Shown: positions 36,452-44,792 of the stretch, in pieces
How the letters are laid out: each line of letters opens with the position of its first letter
Position numbering within the stretch: the stretch's first letter is position 1
NCBI GenBank assembly: GCA_018385335.1
Contig: JAHAZN010000075.1
Location: forward strand, 1 to 58,470
Source: Prevotella sp.
GTDB taxonomy: Bacteria > Bacteroidota > Bacteroidia > Bacteroidales > Bacteroidaceae
Direction: 5' to 3'
DNA: 58,470 nucleotides
The notes under the pieces: model-generated
What the model was told of the DNA's origin: nothing
Databases searched by the model: none
The model's input: only the letters and a program-made list of their open reading frames with translations
Position numbers and translations under genes: made by a program

Positions 36452-37645
36452 CTAAATTTCCAATTCTATTTCACGCAGGAAAACCTTTGTCTGATTGCCA
36501 TCCATTACATGCAGTTGGTTGCCGAAGAAACAGATATCATAGGTCTTCTCACCGCTGCTGAGGTTGGAGAGGGTCATCTTCTTCCCTGACACCGAATAGT
36601 CGTAAACCGTCTCCTTGTCCACTCCGTTGCCTGTGACGGTGTGCGTCATCTTCCCATTGCTGTCAAAGGTCATTCTCTCCGTCATGTTCTCGCCTTCACA
36701 CACCCAGCTTCCGCAGGTCAGGTTCTCCTGCATATAGTTTCTTCCACTCCCATCGGGTGAGAAAAGAAGGATGATGGTGGCATGGTCAAGACTTGCAGAC
36801 ACCTCTTCCGAAAACTTTTTCCATTCCTCCGGAGAATAAGAATCAGATGACAGTGTGAGGAAGTCTATCAGGTAGGCGATGATCGCTTTCTTTGGGAAGA
36901 TAAGCATCAGGTTTCCCTCTTCGGTCTTGAAGATATAGTTGTCGAGTGTAGCCTCGATATCCCCATCCTTCACCGAGCAACTCATGGTATAGTCTTTCAG
37001 TTGATAAGGATGATTCCACACATTCATATCGCCTGTGAAATTGGTAACAAGACTATAGGTATTGTCGTCGTGGAAGATATATTGCCAGGTATCTTCGCTC
37101 ATCATCGTAGCGAAATAATCAATGAAAGTCTGTAGATAGATGACTGTTTGGTCGTCAGGACCAGTACTTCCCGGAAGAACCAACTTTTCTTTGTTTGCCT
37201 TCACCCAGCAGAAACTTTTCTTGAGTGTCCAGTTAGTATTTCCGAGATTCCCTGCAAGGGAAGGATGCCTGCGGATATAGGTCGTGGAAGTCGTTTGTCC
37301 TTCTGCCGGGAAATTGATCACCTCCACATCCATCTTCTTATCGTCGATAGACTTCACTATCATTCTTGCCTGATAGTTTTCCCCTATAATATACACCGTG
37401 CTGTCCTTTATCTCATAACTACATTCCTTTTGCTTGAGATATTCCGTACTGTCCAGGATAACATTCAGCACAGCCTTGTTCCCCTTGAGAAAATTCATTG
37501 TTACCAAGTTGCCTTTCTCCAGACTTCCGTCAAGCCACATTCCTCCGATGAGTTTCTGTTCCAACTGAGAAATCACCGTTTCTGACGGGTCGTCGTCAGA
37601 AGAACAGGAGGTCATACCACTGCCAACGATGATGCTTACGAGCAT
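36452..37645 (-). CDS. Putative lipoprotein with out-of-frame signal peptide (lipocalin-like repeats)
   Basis: The readable frame (397 aa) starts at MLVSIIVGSGMTSCSSDDD, a truncated lipoprotein signal with lipobox GMTSC followed by the acidic SSDDD that marks surface-exposed Bacteroidetes lipoproteins. It contains three similar beta-rich segments around NTNWTLKKSF, GGMWLDGS and TCGSWVCEG, suggesting repeated lipocalin-like domains of about 110-130 residues. Function unknown. The frame has no basic N-region; one additional T in the seven-T run at 37650-37656 would join it to an upstream ATG at 37677 and give MTTKIVRFFFLMLVSIIVG, a standard signal peptide. The gene lies downstream of the BspA-like gene in the same direction. 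Confidence 0.72.
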   Translation of the reverse strand: MLVSIIVGSGMTSCSSDDDPSETVISQLEQKLIGGMWLDGSLEKGNLVTMNFLKGNKAVLNVILDSTEYLKQKECSYEIKDSTVYIIGENYQARMIVKSIDDKKMDVEVINFPAEGQTTSTTYIRRHPSLAGNLGNTNWTLKKSFCWVKANKEKLVLPGSTGPDDQTVIYLQTFIDYFATMMSEDTWQYIFHDDNTYSLVTNFTGDMNVWNHPYQLKDYTMSCSVKDGDIEATLDNYIFKTEEGNLMLIFPKKAIIAYLIDFLTLSSDSYSPEEWKKFSEEVSASLDHATIILLFSPDGSGRNYMQENLTCGSWVCEGENMTERMTFDSNGKMTHTVTGNGVDKETVYDYSVSGKKMTLSNLSSGEKTYDICFFGNQLHVMDGNQTKVFLREIELEI

Positions 37646-37649
37646 CAGG

Positions 37650-37656
37650 AAAAAAA
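37650..37656 (-). repeat. Seven-T homopolymer at the lipoprotein 5' end (slippage candidate)
   Basis: Minus strand reads ATGACAACAAAAATTGTAAG then ATTTTTTTCCTGATG. As written the ATG frame stops at TGA right after the T-run; with eight T it continues into the lipoprotein frame. It may be a phase-variable tract, programmed slippage or a sequencing error. Confidence 0.6.
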
Positions 37657-37733
37657 TCTTACAATTTTTGTTGTCATATTCTTTTTATATTTGATGATTG
37701 ATGATTCTTTCTTCCAAGTTCCTTGAGATGGTG

Positions 37734-40337
37734 TTATTTCACCCATAGTTTGCTGTCCTTGATGTAGAGCCCTTTCTCTGTCTCCTTCTCCAAGCCTCGC
37801 AAATCATAGACCTTTGATGCCTTCACCTTTTCCTCATTGGCAGGAGCATTCAATGCGGTGGGAGTAGTGATATGAGCAAACTCCTTCCACACCTCTGCCG
37901 TGCGGTAGGCCTGCTCGCTCCCATCAGGCACAACGAGCGTTGCCTGCTCAGTGACGGGAGCCGTGAAGGCCTGATGCTCAGCAAGTGGAGGTACGGTCGC
38001 ATCACATACCACGAATCTGATGCTGTCGCAATTGGCAAAAGCCTTTTCTCCGACAAACGTACAGGTGGCAGGAAGGCGCACCTCTTCGAGATGGGGGTTG
38101 TTGGCAAATGCTTCCCATATAATGAGGTCGAGCGCCGTCTGCGACAGGTCAACACGTTTGAGCGAGGTGCCCGAGAAAGCCAAAATGCCTATACATTCCA
38201 ATGTAGCAGGGAAAGACAGAGCTTCGAGGGCGGTGCAATTCTCAAACGCATTACACTCTATCACCCTCAGATTAGAAGGCAGTTGCACACTCGTCAGACT
38301 GGGACAGCCATAGCACAGGCCTGTTGTCAGCACCGGCATACTGTCGGGAAAGACGACAGATTCCAACCCCTTTAATCCGTGGAGCGCAAAGGGCCGGATA
38401 TCCACCTTGTCGGGAAAGACGAGTTCCTTCAGCCTTGAACATCCGCTAAACACTTCTGCTCCAAACGTCTGCAGATGTTCGGGCAGAGTGACCTGTTCAA
38501 TGTCGTTGTAGGAGAACGCCGCTACATCAAGATATTTGAGCGAAGAAGGCAGGTTCACCTTCGTCAGACTGTTCTCCATAAAAGCATCCACACCGATATA
38601 CTCCACACCTTCGGGAATGACGATGTCCTTCAGTCCGCAACCGGATAACGCGTAAGAGCCTATCATCTTCACACTGCTCGGAATATCGATGCCGTTGGGC
38701 AGCTTGCTGTCACTGAAGGTGCTGCCTTCAATCACCTCGATGCCATCAGGCAGGACAAACCGCTCAAACGGACGTTTGTTGTTGGAAAAAGCTATCTTTC
38801 CGATGGTGTGAACACCTGCAGGGAGCACTACCTCTGAAGGGAGGTTGGAGTAAGCGAAAGCATAGCCTTCTATCTTCTCCAAGTCCTCCGGCCAGTTGAT
38901 ATCCGACAAGCTCTCGCAGTGATTGAAGGCATCGAAGGGGATGACCTTCAGATGCTGCGGCAGCACCACCTTCTCCAACTGCTTACTATTATAAAAGGTA
39001 TAAGCACCCAGCTCTTCAACGGTGGATGGGAGAATTGCCTGTCGCAATGCCGAATACCTGAAGTTACCTTCTCCTATGCGTCTCAAACCTTCGGGAAAAT
39101 CCAAGCGGTTGAGGCACCTATAGCGTCCTATGGCATAGTCGGCAATCTCGGTTGTCCCCACCGGCAGGGTGAAGGTGCTGTCTACGATGGTCGAGGGATG
39201 GACATAGAGCAATGCCAGTCCGTCATCGTTCTTGCAGGTGAGCATACTGTCAGCTGTCAGTTGAAGTGTGGGATGCCCTTCGGCAATGAGGATGTTCTTC
39301 AGACTGTCACAATGTTCCATGGGATTGCCCACCACCTCAGTGAGGCTCTTGGGAAACGAGATAGTCTTCAGTTTCGCACACTCGCCGAAAGCACTGACAC
39401 CCAGTCTCACCACCCCTTCGGGAATGATGGCCTCTTCTATTGGACAGCGTCTGAAAGCCCCCGCTCCTATCTCCTTGATCCCCTCAGGTAGCAAGTCAAG
39501 AGAGGTGATGGGGCAATCATAAAAAGCGTAGGCAGGGATGGCGGTGATACCCTTAGGGAGCGACACATGAGCCAACAGAGCATTAGAGTAGAAAGCCCGC
39601 TCCCCTATCTCCCTCACCGTCTCCGGCAACACGAGCTCTGTCAGTTTAGTACTACTGAAACATCCGAAACCAATCTTCTCAAGATGGGCAGGGAGGTGGA
39701 TCTCCTCCAGATTATTGCAACTATAGAACAAGCTCTCGGGCAGTTCCTTCAGATGGTCCGGCAGGGTGAACTTCTTCAGCGGACTGTTCTTGTCGATGAT
39801 ATAAGCGAAGATGCCCGTCCCCAGGGTCTCTATGCCATCTGGAAAAGAGGAGACAGAGATGGAATAACACTTTCTGAAAGCATTGCTGCCGATGTGCTTC
39901 AGTGTCGAGGGAAACTCGGCGAGTTCGAGTTTTCTGCAATCACAAAAAGCCCACTCGCCTATCGTCTCTAACCCTTCGGGCAGGTTGATATGCACCAGTT
40001 TGCTCGTTCTGAACGCATTGTCACCTATCCTCTTGATGGTCTTGGGCAGCACCACCTCTTCCAGGTCGTTGGAGTAAGTACACTCTTCGCGATAGATAAA
40101 ATTGTCACCGATGGCCGTCACGGTATAGGTCTTGCCATCCTTCGCCACGATGGTCTCGGGGATGACGAGTGTTCCCGCCGTTTCGGTGTGATACGTCCCG
40201 CTCACCTCCGCCGTCATCGTCTCATCATCGCAGAGGAAGGCGAGTGTTGGCGAGTAGTGATGAAACGTCTTTGCCGAGGCAGCGGTCAAGCCCAGCAAGA
40301 GAAGCAGGGCAAATGTCATAAAACGATTGATTCTCAT
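37734..40337 (-). CDS. BspA-like leucine-rich-repeat surface protein
   Basis: An 867-aa exported protein: signal peptide MRINRFMTFALLLLLGLTAASA, then more than 20 tandem LRR_5-type repeats of about 22-24 residues with the pattern L-P-x-x-h-x-x-I-G-x-x-A-F-x-x-C (for example LPEGLETIGEWAFCDCRKL). The end, VYDLRGLEKETEKGLYIKDSKLWVK, resembles the short C-terminal tail seen on many secreted Bacteroidetes proteins and may direct secretion or anchoring. Proteins of this type (BspA of Tannerella, many in oral and gut Prevotella) bind host matrix proteins or other bacteria; the ligand here is unknown. The codon use and composition are similar to the neighbours. Confidence 0.88.
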   Translation of the reverse strand: MRINRFMTFALLLLLGLTAASAKTFHHYSPTLAFLCDDETMTAEVSGTYHTETAGTLVIPETIVAKDGKTYTVTAIGDNFIYREECTYSNDLEEVVLPKTIKRIGDNAFRTSKLVHINLPEGLETIGEWAFCDCRKLELAEFPSTLKHIGSNAFRKCYSISVSSFPDGIETLGTGIFAYIIDKNSPLKKFTLPDHLKELPESLFYSCNNLEEIHLPAHLEKIGFGCFSSTKLTELVLPETVREIGERAFYSNALLAHVSLPKGITAIPAYAFYDCPITSLDLLPEGIKEIGAGAFRRCPIEEAIIPEGVVRLGVSAFGECAKLKTISFPKSLTEVVGNPMEHCDSLKNILIAEGHPTLQLTADSMLTCKNDDGLALLYVHPSTIVDSTFTLPVGTTEIADYAIGRYRCLNRLDFPEGLRRIGEGNFRYSALRQAILPSTVEELGAYTFYNSKQLEKVVLPQHLKVIPFDAFNHCESLSDINWPEDLEKIEGYAFAYSNLPSEVVLPAGVHTIGKIAFSNNKRPFERFVLPDGIEVIEGSTFSDSKLPNGIDIPSSVKMIGSYALSGCGLKDIVIPEGVEYIGVDAFMENSLTKVNLPSSLKYLDVAAFSYNDIEQVTLPEHLQTFGAEVFSGCSRLKELVFPDKVDIRPFALHGLKGLESVVFPDSMPVLTTGLCYGCPSLTSVQLPSNLRVIECNAFENCTALEALSFPATLECIGILAFSGTSLKRVDLSQTALDLIIWEAFANNPHLEEVRLPATCTFVGEKAFANCDSIRFVVCDATVPPLAEHQAFTAPVTEQATLVVPDGSEQAYRTAEVWKEFAHITTPTALNAPANEEKVKASKVYDLRGLEKETEKGLYIKDSKLWVK

Positions 40338-40383
40338 GATTCTTATCTTTTTTGTTTAACTACATGCCGCCAAAGCTCTTCTC

Positions 40384-41541
40384 TCATCTATTCTTATGCA
40401 CGATGAACCAGCGGTGGGTGAAGAGCATATAGAGGAGAAGGGAGAGGACTGCCAACAACAGGGAGGTGAGCAGGATGGGCAGTGAATGAAGACCGAAAAG
40501 GAGGTAGGCGCCGCCTATGCCAAGGGTGATGCCGCTCTCCCATGACAACACAAAAGTACTGCAAGAGGTACCTCGTTCACAATGTTTGCTCAACTTAATG
40601 AAAAACAGGAGAAAACGTGCTCCCAAAATACCTACTGCCAAACCAACAAAGAGCGGCTGCAGTGGTGTCTTCTTCCCAAAGAGTTCTATCAACAATGCTG
40701 CAAGGATAAGTAGGAATGACGTAATGGCCTCGCTGCGAAGATCTGCCTCACGAAAGACAAACCGTTGGGCGGCTATCGCCACTACAAAACCTGCAGCCAT
40801 AAGGAGATAGAAGAATGGGGTATGATGGAGAGGGAGGAGCAGTCCGATGACGACAGCCATCATCAAGAGATTGACAAACAATGGCCACGAACGAAGTAGG
40901 AGGAAACGATCGGTAGAATAACGTCGCACAATTTCCTCTGGTGCCCTAAAGGGGAAGCGAACAAAGATGATGAGAACAACGGCTAACACACCACACAGTG
41001 CAGAAGAAATGTACACCCACGACATGTCGTAATAACGATACAGGAGGAGTCCGCAGAGTGGACCCAATGCCAGTCCAAAGCGTGAGAACCATGCACTGCA
41101 ATGATTGGCCTCTGTACGTCGGAAACTTGCGCAGGTATCGATGATGAGTGTTGACATAAGTATCATCTCAGCCAAGCCATAAAATGCGCCCAGCATCACC
41201 CTACTCAGAATTATCAGAGGGAAGATGAGTTGATTGTGAAAGAGATAGAGCGCGCCATGACTGGCTGCCATCAAGAGGATGAGCAACTGACACACGTGGT
41301 TACGCCGATATTGTTGCACCAGATAGGAACAGAAGCCACCCAGCAGGAAGAGTGCTGGAGCAAAACTCAGCATGACAGTACCTATCTCCCACATCGCATA
41401 CTTGCCTGTGTCTTCCATCCACAGGGGGAGGGAGGGGAAAGTAAGAAAGATGGAGAACGACAAAAGGAAGTTGGCTAACGACAACAACCAGAAATCACGG
41501 TTCCACAAAGAGATATGAATGGGTGTGTTGAGTGTGTACAT
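40384..41541 (-). CDS. MFS transporter
   Basis: A 385-aa inner-membrane protein with about 12 hydrophobic segments. Start taken at the ATG at 41541 (MYTLNTPIHISLWNRDFWLLSL); a longer frame would overlap panB and its extra residues look non-coding. FGLALGPLCGLLLYRYYDMSWVY in helix 5 carries the proline/glycine pattern of major facilitator proteins. The overall look is that of a drug- or metabolite-efflux MFS; the substrate is unknown. It is 34 bases after panB and forms the end of a HAD-panB-MFS run, so export of a pantothenate-related or unrelated metabolite cannot be judged. Confidence 0.82.
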   Translation of the reverse strand: MYTLNTPIHISLWNRDFWLLSLANFLLSFSIFLTFPSLPLWMEDTGKYAMWEIGTVMLSFAPALFLLGGFCSYLVQQYRRNHVCQLLILLMAASHGALYLFHNQLIFPLIILSRVMLGAFYGLAEMILMSTLIIDTCASFRRTEANHCSAWFSRFGLALGPLCGLLLYRYYDMSWVYISSALCGVLAVVLIIFVRFPFRAPEEIVRRYSTDRFLLLRSWPLFVNLLMMAVVIGLLLPLHHTPFFYLLMAAGFVVAIAAQRFVFREADLRSEAITSFLLILAALLIELFGKKTPLQPLFVGLAVGILGARFLLFFIKLSKHCERGTSCSTFVLSWESGITLGIGGAYLLFGLHSLPILLTSLLLAVLSLLLYMLFTHRWFIVHKNR

Positions 41542-41575
41542 CGTGGCAGAAATTGACACCTTATTATATATGTCC

Positions 41576-42391
41576 TTAATATGACTCTGATTCTGATGGG
41601 AAATCGGAGGTCTTCGCATCTTCTACATACCTGCCAATGGCATTGGTCATCGTTCCGCAGAGGTCTGCATATCTGCGGAGGAAACGTGGAGAGAACCCTT
41701 GGGTCATACCCAACATATCGGTCACCACGAGAATCTGTCCGTCGGTACCATTACCAGCACCAATACCTATGGTTGGCACACTCACTTGTCTGCTCACCTC
41801 AGCAGCAAGCTGAGCTGGAACTTTCTCTAACACAATTCCGAAACATCCTGTTTCTGAGAGTGCTATGGCATCACTGAGAAGTTTATCTGCTTCTTCTTTT
41901 TCCTTGGCTCGAACTGAGTAAGTACCAAACTTATTGATGGATTGTGGAGTAAGTCCGAGATGACCCATTACAGGGATTCCGGCATCAAGGATACGTCTCA
42001 CCGTACCAAGAATCTCCACTCCTCCCTCGAGTTTGAGCGCATCACATCCACTCTCTTTCATAATACGTATGGCATTGCGCACGCCATCCTCGCAACCCGC
42101 CTGATACGAGCCGAAGGGCATATCGCAAACCACCAGTGCCCTACTGGCAGCCCTCACCACCGACCTTGCATGATAAATCATCTGATCGACGGTAATAGGC
42201 AACGTTGTCGTATTACCAGCCATCACATTCGAGGCAGAATCGCCCACCAAGATTCCATCTACACCTGCTTTATCAACAATGCCCGCCATGGTATAATCAT
42301 AGGCGGTGAGCATAGATATCTTCTCTCCTCTCTGCTTCATCTCAAGGAAGCGATGAGTTGTAACTTTTCTATTATCCTTAACCAAATACAT
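41576..42391 (-). CDS. panB: 3-methyl-2-oxobutanoate hydroxymethyltransferase
   Basis: Transfers a hydroxymethyl group from methylene-tetrahydrofolate to 2-oxoisovalerate, the first step of pantothenate (vitamin B5) synthesis. The 271-aa TIM-barrel enzyme has [19 protein letters not shown], the Mg-binding [25 protein letters not shown] and [10 protein letters not shown], all standard. Substrate 2-oxoisovalerate is also the substrate of LeuA, encoded elsewhere in this window. No panC or panD is adjacent. It follows the HAD hydrolase gene by 14 bases. Confidence 0.95.
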   Translation of the reverse strand: MYLVKDNRKVTTHRFLEMKQRGEKISMLTAYDYTMAGIVDKAGVDGILVGDSASNVMAGNTTTLPITVDQMIYHARSVVRAASRALVVCDMPFGSYQAGCEDGVRNAIRIMKESGCDALKLEGGVEILGTVRRILDAGIPVMGHLGLTPQSINKFGTYSVRAKEKEEADKLLSDAIALSETGCFGIVLEKVPAQLAAEVSRQVSVPTIGIGAGNGTDGQILVVTDMLGMTQGFSPRFLRRYADLCGTMTNAIGRYVEDAKTSDFPSESESY

Positions 42392-42405
42392 AGCTTAAAA
42401 CATTA

Positions 42406-43050
42406 TCAAAAAAGTTGATACAATAGGTCGGTATCACTGAAATCGGCGATGAGCCAATCGGAAAGGTCGGCTATTAGCTCTGCCTTGTTGGTGGTGGTCA
42501 GTCCCACAACCTTCATCCCTGCAGCACGACCAGCCTTCAGTCCGTTAAAACTGTCTTCAAAAACCAAACATTCATCGGCACTGAGCAAGAGGCGGGCGGC
42601 AGCCTTCTGATAGCAGTCGGGATGTGGCTTACTCTCGGCAAAGTCCTCGGCTGTGAGGATAACGTCGAAGAGTTCTTTCAAATCAGGACGCTTACGATAT
42701 AAGCTGGTCATCTTTTCCTGGTTACTACTGGTAACCACTGCTGTACGTACACCTCTCTGATTCAACCATTTGAGAAAGGGGGTAACTCCTGGAATATCTT
42801 CAAACTGCATATTGGCCTCAAACTCCGCCAGTCTCTCGTTGATGATCGGCTGCACTTCGGTCAATGGTCCACTGAAATAGCCTGCATATATCTGTGTCAA
42901 TGTCTGACCCTTGATACGCTCAGCAAAGTCGGCCATCTCGGGATGAAATTCCTTACCCTGAGCACCCCAAAACACAGAATACTGGGGTTCGGTATTGATG
43001 ACCACGCCATCGAGGTCGAAGAGAGCCGCCTTGAAAAAATGCCTGTTCAT
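42406..43050 (-). CDS. HAD-superfamily hydrolase, beta-phosphoglucomutase-like subfamily
   Basis: A 214-aa cytoplasmic phosphatase or mutase. Start taken at the ATG at 43050 (MNRHFFKAALFDLDGVVINT). HAD motif I FDLDGVV (Asp12 nucleophile, Asp14), a helical cap domain, motif II VVTSSN, motif III lysine in FAESKPHPDCY, and motif IV FEDSFNGLKAG. The cap type and FDLDGVV point to the beta-PGM/phosphoglycolate phosphatase group; substrate not assignable. The gene heads a run with panB and MFS and diverges from pyrG. A TACTTTTG -7 box overlaps 43078-43085. Confidence 0.85.
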   Translation of the reverse strand: MNRHFFKAALFDLDGVVINTEPQYSVFWGAQGKEFHPEMADFAERIKGQTLTQIYAGYFSGPLTEVQPIINERLAEFEANMQFEDIPGVTPFLKWLNQRGVRTAVVTSSNQEKMTSLYRKRPDLKELFDVILTAEDFAESKPHPDCYQKAAARLLLSADECLVFEDSFNGLKAGRAAGMKVVGLTTTNKAELIADLSDWLIADFSDTDLLYQLF

Positions 43051-43094
43051 AAACACATGAATTTCGAATAACGGCTGCAAAAGTAATCATAAAA

Positions 43095-43125
43095 TTTGAA
43101 ACTAAGCAGATTTTTTGTAACTTTG
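43095..43125 (+). promoter_or_regulatory. Promoter of pyrG operon (TTTG-N19-TAACTTTG)
   Basis: -33 TTTG at 43095-43098, 19-base spacer, -7 TAACTTTG at 43118-43125; 53 bases before the pyrG start. A perfect consensus match. It probably serves pyrG, yidC and the S9 peptidase gene, which overlap end to end. Confidence 0.78.
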
Positions 43126-43178
43126 CACGTCATTTATGACCATTCACAACACTCAAACACTAAACAACTTTTACATTT

Positions 43179-44792
43179 ATGGCTGAAACTAAGTACATTT
43201 TCGTCACGGGCGGTGTGGTCTCATCGCTGGGCAAGGGCATCATCTCTTCGAGCATTGGCAAACTATTGCAGGCAAGAGGGTATCGCATCACGATACAGAA
43301 GTTTGACCCTTATATCAACATCGACCCAGGCACCCTCAATCCCTATGAACACGGGGAATGCTACGTGACGGTAGATGGTATGGAGACTGATCTCGACCTT
43401 GGACACTATGAGCGATTCACTGGCATTCAGACAACAAAGGCCAACTCACTCACCACGGGACGAATATATAAGTCGGTCATCGACAAGGAGCGCCGCGGCG
43501 ACTACCTCGGGAAGACCATACAGGTGGTACCTCATATCACCAACGAGATAAAGAGGAACATCAAACTGCTTGGTGAGAAACAGCAATACGACTTCGTCAT
43601 CACTGAGATAGGTGGTACGATAGGCGACATTGAGAGTATGCCATTCCTCGAAGCTATCCGACAGATGAAATGGGAGATGGGAAAAAATGCTGTGTGTGTA
43701 CACCTCACCTATGTGCCCTATCTGAAAGCGGCTGGCGAACTGAAAACCAAGCCTACGCAGCACTCTGTGAAGGAACTCCAGAGCGTAGGAATACAGCCCG
43801 ACGTGCTCGTCTTGAGAACAGAGAAGCACCTCGGCGAAGGGATACTGAAAAAGGTGGCCTCATTCTGTAACGTTGACTACGACTGTGTGGTTCAGAGCGA
43901 AGACCTGCCCTCTATCTACGAGGTGCCGGTGAACATGCAGAAACAGGGGCTCGACACGGCACTACTCAGAAAACTCGGCGTAGAAATAGGCGAGACACCT
44001 ACCCTCGGTCCATGGAAGAGATTCCTCGAAAGAAGAAACAATGCCACCGAAGAAGTAGTCATCGGTCTGGTAGGTAAATATGACCTACAGGATGCCTATA
44101 AGAGCATACGTGAGAGTCTCTCACAAGCAGGTACTTACAACGACAGAAAAACCATCCTCAAGTTCATCAATTCCGAGGGTATCACCAAGGAGAACGTTGA
44201 GGAGAAGCTCCAGGGGGTAGATGGTATCGTTGTCTGTCCCGGCTTCGGACAGCGTGGCATCGAAGGGAAGATAGTGGCGGCCCACTACACCCGCACACAC
44301 GATATTCCTACCTTCGGCATCTGCTTGGGTATGCAGATGATGGTGATAGAATTTGCTCGCAACGTCCTTGGCTATGCCGACGCCAACAGCCGGGAGATGG
44401 ACGAGAAGACGACTCACAATGTCATCGATATCATGGAGGAACAGAAGAACATCACCAACATGGGTGGCACCATGCGTCTCGGCGCCTATGAGTGTGTACT
44501 CCGTCAGGGGTCACGCACGCTCGACATCTACAAGAATGAACATATTCAGGAGCGTCACCGCCACCGCTATGAGTTTAACAACGACTATATCAAGGAGTAT
44601 GAGCGACACGGAATGCAATGTGTGGGAACCAATCCAGAGAGTAATCTCATAGAGATTGTGGAAATTCCAACACTCAAATGGTACATCGGAACACAGTTCC
44701 ATCCCGAGTACCAGAGCACAGTGCTCAACCCGCCTCCGCTCTTCATCGACTTTATAAAAGCTGCAATCAACAACAAGAAAAGAAATGAATAA
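43179..44792 (+). CDS. pyrG: CTP synthase
   Basis: Makes CTP from UTP using ATP and glutamine. The 537-aa protein has an N-terminal synthetase domain (FVTGGVVSSLGKGI P-loop-like start, FDPYINIDPGTLNPYEHGE, EIGGTIGDIESMPF). Its C-terminal class I glutamine amidotransferase domain holds nucleophile Cys382 in FGICLGMQ and the His-Glu pair in QFHPEYQS. Full length and intact. The yidC start overlaps its last eight bases, so the two are translationally coupled. Confidence 0.98.
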   Translation: MAETKYIFVTGGVVSSLGKGIISSSIGKLLQARGYRITIQKFDPYINIDPGTLNPYEHGECYVTVDGMETDLDLGHYERFTGIQTTKANSLTTGRIYKSVIDKERRGDYLGKTIQVVPHITNEIKRNIKLLGEKQQYDFVITEIGGTIGDIESMPFLEAIRQMKWEMGKNAVCVHLTYVPYLKAAGELKTKPTQHSVKELQSVGIQPDVLVLRTEKHLGEGILKKVASFCNVDYDCVVQSEDLPSIYEVPVNMQKQGLDTALLRKLGVEIGETPTLGPWKRFLERRNNATEEVVIGLVGKYDLQDAYKSIRESLSQAGTYNDRKTILKFINSEGITKENVEEKLQGVDGIVVCPGFGQRGIEGKIVAAHYTRTHDIPTFGICLGMQMMVIEFARNVLGYADANSREMDEKTTHNVIDIMEEQKNITNMGGTMRLGAYECVLRQGSRTLDIYKNEHIQERHRHRYEFNNDYIKEYERHGMQCVGTNPESNLIEIVEIPTLKWYIGTQFHPEYQSTVLNPPPLFIDFIKAAINNKKRNE

